Of a DNA stretch of 64,000 nucleotides, positions 42,381 to 51,349 are shown one piece after another. The notes below the pieces were generated by a model that searched no databases, was not told where the DNA came from, and saw only the letters and a list, made by a program, of their open reading frames with translations. Each line of letters starts with the position of its first letter. The first letter of the stretch is position 1. Origin of the DNA: Acidovorax sp. DW039 (lineage in GTDB: Bacteria > Pseudomonadota > Gammaproteobacteria > Burkholderiales > Burkholderiaceae_C); contig NZ_AP029019.1 in NCBI RefSeq assembly GCF_037101375.1, forward strand, positions 1,178,001-1,242,000, read 5' to 3'. The position numbers and the translations under genes were made by a program.

Positions 42381-43670
42381 ATGGCTTTGACCATTCTGTG
42401 CGTGAGCTTCACGCTGCTTCTGCTGCTGGGCGTGCCCGTGGCTTTTTCCATCGGCCTGTCATCGCTGGCCACCATTCTTTATGAAGGCTTGCCCCTGGCG
42501 GTAGGCTTTCAGCAAATGATTTCGGGGATGAATCCGTTTTCGTTCCTGGCCATCCCGTTCTTCATTTTTGCCGGCGAAATCATGATGTACGGCGGCATTG
42601 CCGACCGCATCGTGGACTTTGCCAAGAGCCTTGCAGGCCACGTACGTGGCGGTCTGGGCATGAGCAACGTGCTGGCTTGCACGCTGTTCGGCGGAGTCTC
42701 CGGTTCTCCGGTGGCAGACGTGTCGGCCATGGGGGCGGTGCTGATCCCGCAAATGAAGAAAGAGGGCTACCACGCCGACTATGCGGTGAACGTGACCACG
42801 CACGCCTCGCTGGTAGGTGCGCTCATGCCCACTTCGCACAACCTCATCATCTTTGCGCTGGCGGCGGGTGGCAAGGTGAGCATTGCGGCTCTGATCCTTG
42901 CCGGTATCGTGCCTGCATTGCTGTTGACCATCTGTAATCTGGCTGCTGCGTACTTCGTGGCCGTCAAGCGCGGCTACCCCGCGGGCGAGTTCCCCGGCTG
43001 GGCCATCGTGTGGATGTCGTTCAAGGCCTCCGTGCCCGGTCTGGCGGTGGTGGTGATCATCATCGTCGGCATCTTGTCTGGCGCCTTCACTGCCACGGAA
43101 TCCGCGTCTGTGGCAGTGGTCTGGGCCCTGTTCCTCTCGGCACTGGTATACCGCCGCCTGACCCGTGAGCAGTTCCTCAAGGCAGCTTCCAAGGCCGTGA
43201 AGACCACGGGCACCGTGCTGCTGCTGATTGGCATTTCCTCCATGTTCGGCTACCTCATCGGCCTGTACGGCGTGGCGGAGATGACTGCAGAGGCGCTGCG
43301 CTCCATGAGCACCACCCCCTGGGTCATCTTCCTGAGCGTGAACGTCATCCTGTTCATTCTGGGCACGTTCCTGGACATGGCTGCCACCATCCTGATCTGC
43401 ACACCGATCTTCCTGCCCATCTGCCAGCAGTTTGGCATGACCACCGAGCAGTTCGGCATCGTCATGCTGATCAATTGCGCACTGGGTCTGAACACGCCTC
43501 CGGTGGGTACCACCCAGTTCATTGGCTGCACCATCGGTGGCATCTCGGTTGGCGCTGTGATGAAGACCATCTGGCCCTTCTATGGCGCGCTCATCGTGGC
43601 GCTGGCACTGGTCACCTATGTGCCTTCGTTCTCGATGTGGCTGCCCAACCTGATCCTGAAGACGGGTTGA
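42381..43670 (+). CDS. dctM: TRAP transporter large permease subunit (DctM)
   Basis: 429 aa and about 12 helices. DctM carries substrate with sodium symport. Conserved family blocks include GINPFSFLAIPFFIFAGEIM-type (here GMNPFSFLAIPFFIFAGEIM), FGGVSGSPVADVSAMGAVLI, MPTSHNLIIFALAAGGKVSI and the C-terminal GTFLDMAATILICTPIFLPI then ALGLNTPPVGTTQFIGC. It ends the udh-lactonase-TRAP operon, followed 48 bp later by a strong terminator. The predicted substrate, a uronic acid, follows from the operon. Confidence 0.95.
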   Translation: MALTILCVSFTLLLLLGVPVAFSIGLSSLATILYEGLPLAVGFQQMISGMNPFSFLAIPFFIFAGEIMMYGGIADRIVDFAKSLAGHVRGGLGMSNVLACTLFGGVSGSPVADVSAMGAVLIPQMKKEGYHADYAVNVTTHASLVGALMPTSHNLIIFALAAGGKVSIAALILAGIVPALLLTICNLAAAYFVAVKRGYPAGEFPGWAIVWMSFKASVPGLAVVVIIIVGILSGAFTATESASVAVVWALFLSALVYRRLTREQFLKAASKAVKTTGTVLLLIGISSMFGYLIGLYGVAEMTAEALRSMSTTPWVIFLSVNVILFILGTFLDMAATILICTPIFLPICQQFGMTTEQFGIVMLINCALGLNTPPVGTTQFIGCTIGGISVGAVMKTIWPFYGALIVALALVTYVPSFSMWLPNLILKTG

Positions 43671-43717
43671 GCGCTGACTGATGGAGGTACGCCAGCGGGC
43701 CTTGCCCTCTGGCTTTG

Positions 43718-43749
43718 CGGGCGGGTGCCTTGGGTACCCGCCCGTTTTT
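43718..43749 (+). terminator. Intrinsic terminator of the uronate/TRAP operon
   Basis: Exact 9-bp arms CGGGCGGGT (43718-43726) and ACCCGCCCG (43736-43744), 9-nt loop, then TTTTT. Confidence 0.9.
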
Positions 43750-43837
43750 CCTTCTGCTGCCCTGCGCAGCTTTGTGTGACCAACGCAGCTTCTTGGAACG
43801 GATTCTCAGAAGGCTGCATTTGAAGAAAGGCTATTGC

Positions 43838-44791
43838 ATGGGTTCTTCCCGCTTCTCAGACCGCAAAATCGTTGTAGCCCTTGCGCTGCTGTGCTGCCTG
43901 CTCTGGGGCAGTTCTTATCCGGCCATCAAGACGGGCTACGAGTGGTTTGGCATCGCTGCCCATGATGTGCCCACCAAGCTGGTGTTTGCGGGCTGGCGCT
44001 TTCTGTGGGCGGGGCTGGCCCTGCTGGCCCTGGCACTGGCCACGCGTCGCCCCGTTTGGGGGCTGGGGGCCGGGGCTGTGCGGCAACTGGTGGTGCTGGG
44101 GCTGGCGCAGACCACGCTGCAGTACGTGTTTTTCTACATTGGCCTGGCCTACACCACGGGGGTGAAGGGCTCCATCATGAATGCCACAGGCACTTTTTTT
44201 AGCGTGCTGCTGGCGCACTGGATCTATCACAACGACCGTCTGAGCCACGCCAAGATCTGGGGCTGTGTCGTGGGCTTTGCCGGGGTGATGGTGGTCAACC
44301 TGGGGCGGGGCACGCTTGACATGGACTTCACCCTGCTGGGCGAGGGCTTTGTGGTGATCGCCGCCTTTGTGCTGGCCGCGGCCAGCATCTACGGCAAGCA
44401 GGTGTCGCAGCGCATGGATTCGATGGTCATGACCGGCTGGCAGCTGGCCCTGGGCGGCGCGGCGCTGCTGGCCATTGGCTGGGGGTTGGGGGGCTCGCTC
44501 ACCGGCTTCACCTGGCAATCCACCCTGCTGCTGGTGTACCTGGCGCTGTTGTCGTCAGCCGCGTTTTCGCTGTGGAGCCTGCTGCTCAAGCACAACCGGG
44601 TCAGCCAGATCACCGTGTTCAACTTCTCGGTGCCGGTGTTTGGCGCGGTGCTTTCAGCCATCTTTTTGGGCGAGGCGCTGCTGGAGTGGAAGAACCTGCT
44701 CGCCCTGGTGCTGGTGTGCTTAGGCATTTGGCTGGTCACGCGCGACGCCCCAGTCCCCAAGGCTGCAGCCTCCACCGCGCCAGCCAAATAA
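43838..44791 (+). CDS. DMT-superfamily (EamA) transporter
   Basis: ATG 43838 is preceded by GAAGAAAGG. The 317-residue protein has ten predicted helices and two EamA repeats; the first repeat includes LLCCLLWGSSYPAIKTGYEW and QTTLQYVFFYIGLAYTTGVK, the second LALLSSAAFSLWSLLLKHNR and VFGAVLSAIFLGEALLEWKN. Such proteins export amino acids or other small metabolites; substrate is unknown. It lies 10 bp before galM and is likely cotranscribed, but starts after the dctM terminator, so it is a separate unit from the uronate operon. Confidence 0.88.
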   Translation: MGSSRFSDRKIVVALALLCCLLWGSSYPAIKTGYEWFGIAAHDVPTKLVFAGWRFLWAGLALLALALATRRPVWGLGAGAVRQLVVLGLAQTTLQYVFFYIGLAYTTGVKGSIMNATGTFFSVLLAHWIYHNDRLSHAKIWGCVVGFAGVMVVNLGRGTLDMDFTLLGEGFVVIAAFVLAAASIYGKQVSQRMDSMVMTGWQLALGGAALLAIGWGLGGSLTGFTWQSTLLLVYLALLSSAAFSLWSLLLKHNRVSQITVFNFSVPVFGAVLSAIFLGEALLEWKNLLALVLVCLGIWLVTRDAPVPKAAASTAPAK

Positions 44792-44801
44792 ACTCGGGCA
44801 C

Positions 44802-45926
44802 ATGGCTTACACACTTTCACGCGACGCGTTTCAACAAGAGCTGCACGGCCAGCGCACCGACCTGTACACCCTGCGCGGTGCGGGCGGCCTGCAGGTGGCC
44901 GTCAGCAACTACGGCGCGCGCCTGGTGCAGCTGGCCGTACCCGACGGGCAAGGCGGCCTGGTGGATGTCACCCTCGGCTATCCCAGCCTGCAGGGCTATC
45001 TGGACGGGCAGCTTTCCATGGGGGCCTTCATTGGCCGCTGGGCGGGGCGCCTGCGCACCGGGCAATTGCGCATGCCCGGCGGTTGCACGCTGCAGTTGCC
45101 CACCAACAGCGGGCCGCACCACCACCACGGCGGGCCGCTGGGCTGCCGCTTTCAGGTGTTTGCCGTGCAGGCCGTGCAGCCCGATGCCATCACACTGACC
45201 CACACCTTCCGCACCGAAGATGACGGGGTGCCCGGCACCGTGCGGCTCACGCTGCACCTGCACGCAGCGCCAGACAATGCCTTGCACATGGCCTGGTCTG
45301 CCGAGGTGGCCGATGCTCCCTCCGTGTTCAACCCCACGGGCCACGCATTCTTCAACTTGGCTGGGGTGGGCAGCACCCATGGCCACACGCTGCAGGTGCC
45401 AGCAAGCCGCTACGTGCCGCTGGCTGCCGATGTGTGCCCGCTGGGCACGCTGGAATCTGTGGCCGATACGCCCTTTGATTTTCGCCAACCCCGCAGCGTG
45501 GGCGACGCCGCAGCCCAGCCGCATGAGCAACTGGCGCGTGCAGGCGGTCTGGACCACTACCTGGTGCTGGACGATGCGCCGCAGTCCTCACAAGCCTGGG
45601 GTGCGGCTCCGGCCTCACCCGTCACGCCTGCGGGCCTGCGCCCCGTGGCGCAGCTGGCCGACCCTGCCAGTGGCCGCAGCATGCAGGTGTGGAGCACAGC
45701 CCCCGGTGTGCAGGTGTATGCAGGGCATGGCCTCAAGGCCGACCCGGTACGCGACTTGGGGCGCGCCAGCCAGGGGCAGGGCGACTGGTTGTGGCAGCCT
45801 GGCGACGGCATTTGCCTGGAGCCCATGGAATACCCAGACGCCCCCAACCACCCCGCGTTTCCCGTGCGCTGGTGGCTGCCGGGCGAAGTGGTGCGCGGGG
45901 CCATCGTGTACCGGTTTGGTGTCTGA
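44802..45926 (+). CDS. galM: Aldose 1-epimerase (galactose mutarotase)
   Basis: 374 aa. It interconverts the anomers of galactose and other aldoses. It begins with YTLRGAGGLQVAVSNYGARL, has GRWAGRLRTGQLRMPGGCTL (IGR motif), the NSGPHHHHGGPLGCRFQVF loop with the catalytic His (HGG), NPTGHAFFNLAGVGS with the second His, and ends ICLEPMEYPDAPNHP with the catalytic Glu. It follows the DMT gene by 10 bp. The stop codon (45924-45926) coincides with the left end of the IS5-like remnant, so the insertion lies immediately at the gene's end. Confidence 0.93.
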   Translation: MAYTLSRDAFQQELHGQRTDLYTLRGAGGLQVAVSNYGARLVQLAVPDGQGGLVDVTLGYPSLQGYLDGQLSMGAFIGRWAGRLRTGQLRMPGGCTLQLPTNSGPHHHHGGPLGCRFQVFAVQAVQPDAITLTHTFRTEDDGVPGTVRLTLHLHAAPDNALHMAWSAEVADAPSVFNPTGHAFFNLAGVGSTHGHTLQVPASRYVPLAADVCPLGTLESVADTPFDFRQPRSVGDAAAQPHEQLARAGGLDHYLVLDDAPQSSQAWGAAPASPVTPAGLRPVAQLADPASGRSMQVWSTAPGVQVYAGHGLKADPVRDLGRASQGQGDWLWQPGDGICLEPMEYPDAPNHPAFPVRWWLPGEVVRGAIVYRFGV

Positions 45927-46782
45927 GAACCTGTTCAAAATCTCTTGAGTAGCAGAGTCAATAACGCCAAGTGGATCAACTGCAAGCTGGTGTTCAGCAG
46001 CCTCTCGCAGTTCTTCCACAATCACCTGTTCTTATCCAGCTAGGCAAAGCTGCGCTCGACCACCCAACTCTGGGGCATCGTCTTGAACGTGTGAAGCTCG
46101 CAGCGTTTGGCAATCTGTACGCTCACATGTGCACTCAGAATGTCTTTAATGCCTTGGGCGAACGGCTTGCCCACATAACTGCTGTCACAAAGCAGTCCTT
46201 TCACACGGCTCAAGCTACCTTCGCAGCGCTTGAGGGCCTGCAACACTCCTTTGCGGTCCGTCACCTCGGCGGTGGTAACCGCGATAGCATGTGGCGGCCC
46301 CTGCGTGTCCACTGCAATGTGACGCTTGATGCCCGAGACCTTCTTGCCTGCGTCATAGTCCTTCAAGGCCGCTGTGTCAGTGTTCTTCACGCTCTGCGCG
46401 TCCACAATCAAGAACTCGCTTGAGACGTTGCGCACCAGTCTCTCTCGGGTCGCGCCAACCTTATTTTTTAAGGCCTGCTCCAGCAGGCTGCTGCCCTCAC
46501 GCGGCTCACTCCAGATCGCAAAGTGCGCATGCACCGTACGCCACTTGGGAAAGTCACTTGGCAGCGCCCTCTACTGGTAACCGGTGCGCAGCAAATACAG
46601 CACCGCACAAAACACCTCGTACAGATCAACACTGCGCGGGTGGGTTGCTTTGCGAGCACTCTGCAGCAAAGGGCGGATGAGTTCGAACTGCTCTGGGCTG
46701 ATGTCGCTGGGGTACTTGGCTCTCATGGGCGCAGCAGCATAGCTGCAGTCACACCTCAGGCAAAGAATTTGACAGGCTCTTA
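45925..46782. mobile_element. IS5-family insertion sequence remnant
   Basis: The left end GAGAACCTGTTCAAAATCTC and right end, read inward, AAGAGCCTGTCAAATTCTTT are imperfect inverted repeats of the form GARCCTGT(T)CAAA. Between them is one transposase frame on the minus strand with three in-frame stops. No clear target duplication was found. It sits between galM and the AT-rich island. Confidence 0.82.
45935..46726 (-). pseudogene. IS5-family transposase, inactivated by three stops
   Basis: From ATG 46726 the frame reads MRAKYPSDISPEQFELIRPL and VDLYEVFCAVLYLLRTGYQ, then TAG at 46571-46573 where relatives have Trp. It continues LPSDFPKWRTVHAHFAIW, the DDE segments EFLIVDAQSVKNTDTA and GIKRHIAVDTQGPPHAI, and DSSYVGKPFA. 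It then meets TAG at 46040-46042 (again expected Trp) and TGA at 46022-46024 (expected Arg), all in one frame, ending at TGA 45935. All three stops are explainable by single transitions. The catalytic residues are still readable, so decay seems recent. Confidence 0.85.
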
Positions 46783-46903
46783 AATAGGGTACGTCGCGTG
46801 ACTCAAGCACTCACATGGGCTGCCACCCACACCCGCCAATTGAGGCTGCATTGATGCAGTGGCAAATAGTACTTCATGTGCACGATACGCACAGAATAAA
46901 TTG

Positions 46904-46933
46904 TTGACGAATTGTTAAACGTTGGTTGATAAT
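46904..46933 (+). promoter_or_regulatory. Strong sigma-70-like promoter of the small secreted protein
   Basis: TTGACG (46904-46909), 18-bp spacer, GATAAT (46928-46933). Each hexamer differs from consensus at one position. It lies 44 bp before the start codon at 46977. Confidence 0.7.
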
Positions 46934-46976
46934 AGCGAAGTACGACTATTTGTACATTTCTAAAATGGGAGAATTC

Positions 46977-47351
46977 ATGAGTACTAAGTTTTTGGCGAAG
47001 GCTGTTGCTTTCGGTGCCCTTACTCTGGGCTTAGGTTTGACGCAGGCCCAAGCGGCGAACTGCACGATTTACTTTTCTGGCTCTCCCACCGGAAGCATTC
47101 CAGCTTCCACGACCCTCGTGGTAATCGGACCTTACACAACGAGTTGCACGGGCAGTCATACGGGCTCGTTGACGAATCTTTCAAACGCATCGCTGGATGC
47201 AAGGATCGAACGTAATGTAAATGGTTCTTGGAAGGATGTAGGTGGCGCAATACTTTCAGCTCTGGATCAACCGCCAGGCACCTATCGCTATGTCATCGTG
47301 AACTCACGCGGTGGCAATGGGAACTACAAACTAAAGTACAGCCATCCATAA
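46977..47351 (+). CDS. Small secreted protein of unknown function
   Basis: ATG 46977 has GGGAG 6 nt upstream. The 124 residues begin with a clear Sec signal peptide (MSTKFLAKAVAFGALTLGLG then LTQAQAA), leaving a mature protein of about 97 residues starting NCTIYFSGSPTGS. It has two cysteines (near residues 29 and 60) that can pair, a Ser/Thr/Gly-rich first half and a beta-like second half containing DARIERNVNGSWKDVGG and PPGTYRYVIVNSRGGNGNYK. It has its own strong promoter and terminator, so it is a stand-alone, probably highly expressed unit. Base composition is lower in GC than the core. I do not recognise the family. Confidence 0.8.
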   Translation: MSTKFLAKAVAFGALTLGLGLTQAQAANCTIYFSGSPTGSIPASTTLVVIGPYTTSCTGSHTGSLTNLSNASLDARIERNVNGSWKDVGGAILSALDQPPGTYRYVIVNSRGGNGNYKLKYSHP

Positions 47352-47378
47352 AAAAAGGGAGCAAATGCTCCCTTTTTT
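47350..47378 (+). terminator. Intrinsic terminator after the small secreted protein
   Basis: AAAAAAGGGAGCA and TGCTCCCTTTTTT form a 13-bp stem around a two-base loop, followed by AT. The A-run on the 5' side also makes it able to work on the minus strand. Confidence 0.9.
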
Positions 47379-47956
47379 ATATTTCATTTTGGTTTGATAA
47401 AGCAAAAAATTCTAGCTTTTTGTTTAGTCAAGCGCTCTCACATGATAGTCTCTTCCAGCCATTGCCGACGGGCCTATAGCAATATTCGCTACCAAAATTT
47501 CCTCAAGCATTCTTATTAAATTGGTAGCCTTTTTTGAATCCAGTAGATTTTATGCGTTAATTCATCTCCGATGAGAAGAAACGCATTTTTATCATCAATG
47601 TTCCCGGTCTCGGCAAGCGTGGGTACGAAAAAAGCTAATTCTTTTGATGGTATATTCTTAAAATCGTAACTCGCCAAGGAATTCCACACGGTTTCTGGCT
47701 TTTCACATCGATAGCTTCACTTGCAAGCATCACCGCCTCAGGCAAAATTTCGCTTTAATCCCACCAAAAATCAAGATTTCTTGTTGACCTGACATTGGCA
47801 GCCGCTCCACTGGTTCGATATTTATCTGCAGAGACTAATGGTGTAAGATTTTCTGAAAATGATGATGAAGAAGAAATATTTAAGCTCATTTCGCACCACT
47901 ACTGTTAATTGATGACATAGTAGTTATCGGCAACGCAAGTCTGAAATTTATAAAAA
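47379..47956. other. AT-rich intergenic region with decayed coding fragments
   Basis: This 578-bp stretch holds no intact gene. Besides the minus-strand fragment at 47516-47750, a plus-strand open piece at about 47772-47908 reads KSRFLVDLTLAAAPLVRYLS through ENDDEEEIFKLISHHYC and stops at TAA 47906; it has coding-like composition but no good start and no family that I recognise. The rest looks like degraded spacer upstream of the TolC gene. Confidence 0.45.
47516..47750 (-). pseudogene. Decayed gene fragment, unknown family
   Basis: Minus-strand codons from about 47701 read KPETVWNSLASYDFKNIPSK, then ELAFFVPTLAETGNIDDKNA, then FLLIGDELTHKIYWIQKRLP and a TAA at 47516. Upstream, in another frame, EILPEAVMLASEAIDV looks like the continuation, implying a frameshift near 47700. 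The composition is coding-like and AT-rich. No start codon or function can be given. Confidence 0.4.
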
Positions 47957-49399
47957 TTGTTAACAAGCATCAATTCAGGCATACTAGGAAAAAAACGATT
48001 GCTATCCAAAGGAATGGCAGGCGTGATTTTAATCATTTTCCTCACATGCATAGCCAGAACGGCTCCCGCACAGCATACCGTGATCTCTCTAAAGCTTTCT
48101 GAAGCAATAAAAGAGTCACTGACGAATAACGATAGTATTTTATTATCGCGTCTGGAAAAAACCAGTGAAAGTGCAGATCTTAAATTAGCCCACAGAAAAT
48201 TTACCCCACTTCTTTCTGTTGATGCTGGAATATATAAAAACTCGATAGAAAATGTGGCTAATTTTTCAAAATCGATTGGCCCAAAAGTAACTTGGACACT
48301 TCCGACTGGCGCGTCAATAACTTACGCCTGGGAATTAAATGATGCTGGTAATGGGTCAAAAAATTACGCAAACGATATGCTTTCCATATCTCAGCCACTT
48401 TTGCGAGGAGCCGGATTTTCAAACTCGTACGCCAGCGTAAAGATAGCTGAAAATCAAAATCAAATACTTCAATTGCAAAGAAAAAATTTGATATCCTCAA
48501 AAATAACGGACGTTATTTTTTTCTATAGAAACCTTCAAAAAGCAAAGCAAGCAAGAATAATTGCAGAACAAAGCTTAAAAAGAGCCAAAGAGTTCTTGAA
48601 AATTACTAGAGAACTAATTGATGCGGGCCGAATACCAGAGAGTGAGTATTTAAGTGTTGATTTCGACTTATCTAGTCAAGAACAATCTCTCGACCAAGCA
48701 CTTTTAGCAGAGTTTGTTGCCTCTAGTGAACTTTCAGCTCTTTGGATGGCAATTCCTACAAGTGCCCAGTTTGATCCAGTCGATGAAATCCAGGCCATAC
48801 CAGTCAGACTAGGAAAAATTGAGGAAATTATTAGCACTGGTCTCTCAAGAAATCCTGATTATCAAGCAATGCTTTTACAGACAGAGCAGAGTGAAATTGC
48901 CAAGCGGCTTGCTAAAGATGCTCAGTTGCCAGAAATTTCGCTTCAAATTAATTCTACCCGATACAAATCACCATTAAATTCAAGGCAAGATAAATCAGTG
49001 GGGTTAGTTCTTCAAATCCCTATAAATGATTTTTCCACAGAGCGTGCGGCCGTGCAAGCAGATGTGAAACTGCAAAAATCGCTCGTTGAATTAAAAGCGT
49101 CGGAACTACGCATAGCACGAAGCATTGTTTCCATTGTTAGAAATATTGAAATATTAGAAAGGCAAATATTGATATCCGAACGAAGGATAGTTTTGTCCAA
49201 AAAGAAAATAGAAATAGAGCTAGAGAAATTCAAGGCTGGTCGTTCTTCTAATTTTCAACTTTTGTCCTATCAAGAAGAACTAAGACTAGCAGAACTTTCC
49301 AGCATCGACACAAAGATTAATTATCTTAACTACTTAACCATACTGGACAACCAGCTTGGAACCACGCTAGAAACTTGGGGAATAAGTGTCGAAAATTAA
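47957..49399 (+). CDS. TolC-family outer membrane efflux protein (island copy)
   Basis: 480 aa from TTG 47957, which provides a basic n-region (GKKRLLSKG) before the hydrophobic signal core GVILIIFLTCIARTAPAQ; ATG 48014 is a shorter alternative. The body has the two-fold coiled-coil/beta layout of TolC proteins, including LKLSEAIKESLTNNDSILLS, ISQPLLRGAGFSNSYASVKI and FKAGRSSNFQLLSYQEELRL, the last a typical second-half motif. It would form the outer-membrane duct for the adaptor and ABC proteins that follow. It overlaps the next gene by 14 nt, indicating coupling. AT-rich codon use marks it as foreign. Confidence 0.85.
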   Translation: MLTSINSGILGKKRLLSKGMAGVILIIFLTCIARTAPAQHTVISLKLSEAIKESLTNNDSILLSRLEKTSESADLKLAHRKFTPLLSVDAGIYKNSIENVANFSKSIGPKVTWTLPTGASITYAWELNDAGNGSKNYANDMLSISQPLLRGAGFSNSYASVKIAENQNQILQLQRKNLISSKITDVIFFYRNLQKAKQARIIAEQSLKRAKEFLKITRELIDAGRIPESEYLSVDFDLSSQEQSLDQALLAEFVASSELSALWMAIPTSAQFDPVDEIQAIPVRLGKIEEIISTGLSRNPDYQAMLLQTEQSEIAKRLAKDAQLPEISLQINSTRYKSPLNSRQDKSVGLVLQIPINDFSTERAAVQADVKLQKSLVELKASELRIARSIVSIVRNIEILERQILISERRIVLSKKKIEIELEKFKAGRSSNFQLLSYQEELRLAELSSIDTKINYLNYLTILDNQLGTTLETWGISVEN

Positions 49400-50642
49400 A
49401 CCAATAGTGCTCGCAGGCATTGTAATATTGGTTGCAACAATATTTGCATCAAATTATTTATTTGGTGCACTACGCAAAGTTGAAACCATACAAGGCGAAA
49501 CAACAATAATTAAAATTGGAAGTACCAACCAGTCATTTGAATTCTCCGGTAAATTGATATCTGGAAATATCACCGATGTAACCGCTCCTTTTGATGCATA
49601 TATAAAAGCAAAGAACTTTCGCTTCGGCGAAAAAAAGGGGCCAGGGGAGGTACTTGTTGAGCTGTCGCTAACAGAGTTAGACGATCAAATAAAGCTTGCC
49701 AAAGCAAATCTACTAAAATCAAAAAAAGAGTTGGATGAAATCAGGAACTGGAAAGATGGCATTGATGCCAGTCGCATGCGTAGCACAATTTCTATTTTAC
49801 AAAGAGCCCAAAAGAAGGGAGAAGAAAAGTTACTCGAAAGCCAAAGGTTATTTGATTTGGGTATTATTCCGAGAAATGAACTGGAAGAAATATATAATCA
49901 AAATCAGCAGATAAGAGATCAATTGGATTCTGCAAATTATGATCTGAGCTACAACTTGCAGAAAAGTAAAGGAGTTGATGCTGCATTGGCTGAGACAAAC
50001 TTTACATTAGCCAAAATCAAAGTTGATGAACTAAATGAATTAGCATCTCAACAAAAAATTACATCACATAGTAATGTATTAATTGGAGAAATCCCTAACA
50101 AACCAGGGGAATCCTTCAACGTCGAAGTTGGGCGATTTGTAAAAAGAGGTGAGTCTCTTTTCCGACTACATAGTCTTGATGGATTAGAGATACGAGGTTT
50201 CGTTGCTGAAGATGAACATCAGAAGATTCAGATTGGTCAGCCGGCGAATGTTAAGTTCATTTCTACGACAAAGAAAACCTATTCTGGAATTGTTTCTTCG
50301 TTTTCAAGATTACCATCAGGTGACACTGCTCACAGCGAGGAAGCCAATAGGTACGAAATAAGAATTAAACTAGAAAATTTTTCTGATGAGATTCCTCAAG
50401 GCGCATCAGCCTTAGTTCATATCCTGCTAGAAAAAAACAAAACAGGTCTAGTTTTACCAATCAAGTTTATTCAAAATGAATACTCTGGGGAAATGTCAAT
50501 AACATATGTGACTAAAATAAAAGCAGATGGGGGCGAAGAAAAAATTTTTATTAAAGCCAAGACTATTGACACTGAGATGGCGGAAGTTATTGGTGATTTA
50601 AAAGAAGGCGATAAAATAATTCATAAAAAATTTGATTATTAG
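49386..50642 (+). CDS. Periplasmic adaptor (HlyD/MacA-like membrane fusion protein), island copy
   Basis: 418 aa from GTG 49386, inside the end of the TolC gene. One N-terminal membrane helix (IVLAGIVILVATIFASNYLF) anchors it. A lipoyl-like half (GKLISGNITDVTAPFDAYIK) is followed by a helical hairpin (about 100-210, rich in Lys/Glu/Leu), the second lipoyl half, then a beta-barrel domain with DLKEGDKIIHK at the end. This is the adaptor of a tripartite exporter, of MacA or HlyD type. Its end overlaps the convergent ATPase gene by 4 nt. Confidence 0.85.
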   Translation: MSKIKPIVLAGIVILVATIFASNYLFGALRKVETIQGETTIIKIGSTNQSFEFSGKLISGNITDVTAPFDAYIKAKNFRFGEKKGPGEVLVELSLTELDDQIKLAKANLLKSKKELDEIRNWKDGIDASRMRSTISILQRAQKKGEEKLLESQRLFDLGIIPRNELEEIYNQNQQIRDQLDSANYDLSYNLQKSKGVDAALAETNFTLAKIKVDELNELASQQKITSHSNVLIGEIPNKPGESFNVEVGRFVKRGESLFRLHSLDGLEIRGFVAEDEHQKIQIGQPANVKFISTTKKTYSGIVSSFSRLPSGDTAHSEEANRYEIRIKLENFSDEIPQGASALVHILLEKNKTGLVLPIKFIQNEYSGEMSITYVTKIKADGGEEKIFIKAKTIDTEMAEVIGDLKEGDKIIHKKFDY

Positions 50643-51349
50643 ATCTCTCTTATTAGGCCTTCTGATAGAACGATTTTTCTCCCTCCTCTATCAAACAAAT
50701 TTTTATCATGCGTGACCATCACCAATGCCACTCCATTGGAGCTTACAACTTTTTCGATTATTTTTATAACGTCCTGAGTTGCTTCAGCGTCCAAATTTCC
50801 CGTGGGTTCATCTGCCAATACCATCTTGGGGCGACCTGCTATAGCTCTTGCTATCGCAACCCTTTGTTGTTGTCCACCTGAAAGTTGGTGTGGAAAGCAA
50901 TCCGTTTTGGAAAATAGGTTCAATTCACTCATTAAGCATTTGGCACGCTCTGTTGCCTCATTTCTGTTCCACCCCCTATAAATCAATGGCATCATCACGT
51001 TTTCTAGTGCTGTTCTATTGCTCACAAGGCAAAATGATTGGAAAATAAATCCAATCTTTTCTCCTCTGAGTACCGAAAGTTCCGCTGTATTTTTTTGGAA
51101 AATATTTTCACCATCGAGAAAATAATTCCCTTCATCTGGATAATCTAGCATTCCTATAATATTGAGTAATGTACTTTTTCCGCATCCTGAAACTCCCGTG
51201 ATTGCTACGTAATCACTAGGTTTGATTTGAAAATCAATGCCGCTTAGTATTGAATTTTTTTGACTGCCGTGTGTCTTTACAACACCCTGGAGTTCGACCA
51301 GTGAACTTCTGGAATCTCTATAATCTTCATTTATATATTTGGAACGCAT
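50639..51349 (-). CDS. MacB/LolD-type ABC ATPase (island copy, inverted)
   Basis: 236 aa. Motifs: Walker [11 protein letters not shown] (51-60), Q-loop in [20 protein letters not shown], signature [17 protein letters not shown], Walker [13 protein letters not shown] and [14 protein letters not shown]. This is the nucleotide-binding subunit of a MacB/LolD-class transporter. It lies on the strand opposite to the adaptor and the permease. Its ATG (51347-51349) and the permease ATG (51348-51350) overlap on the sequence CATG, so the two genes diverge with no intergenic space. It ends 4 nt into the adaptor gene. Partners are almost certainly the neighbouring adaptor and permease. Confidence 0.88.
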   Translation of the reverse strand: MRSKYINEDYRDSRSSLVELQGVVKTHGSQKNSILSGIDFQIKPSDYVAITGVSGCGKSTLLNIIGMLDYPDEGNYFLDGENIFQKNTAELSVLRGEKIGFIFQSFCLVSNRTALENVMMPLIYRGWNRNEATERAKCLMSELNLFSKTDCFPHQLSGGQQQRVAIARAIAGRPKMVLADEPTGNLDAEATQDVIKIIEKVVSSNGVALVMVTHDKNLFDRGGRKIVLSEGLIREI

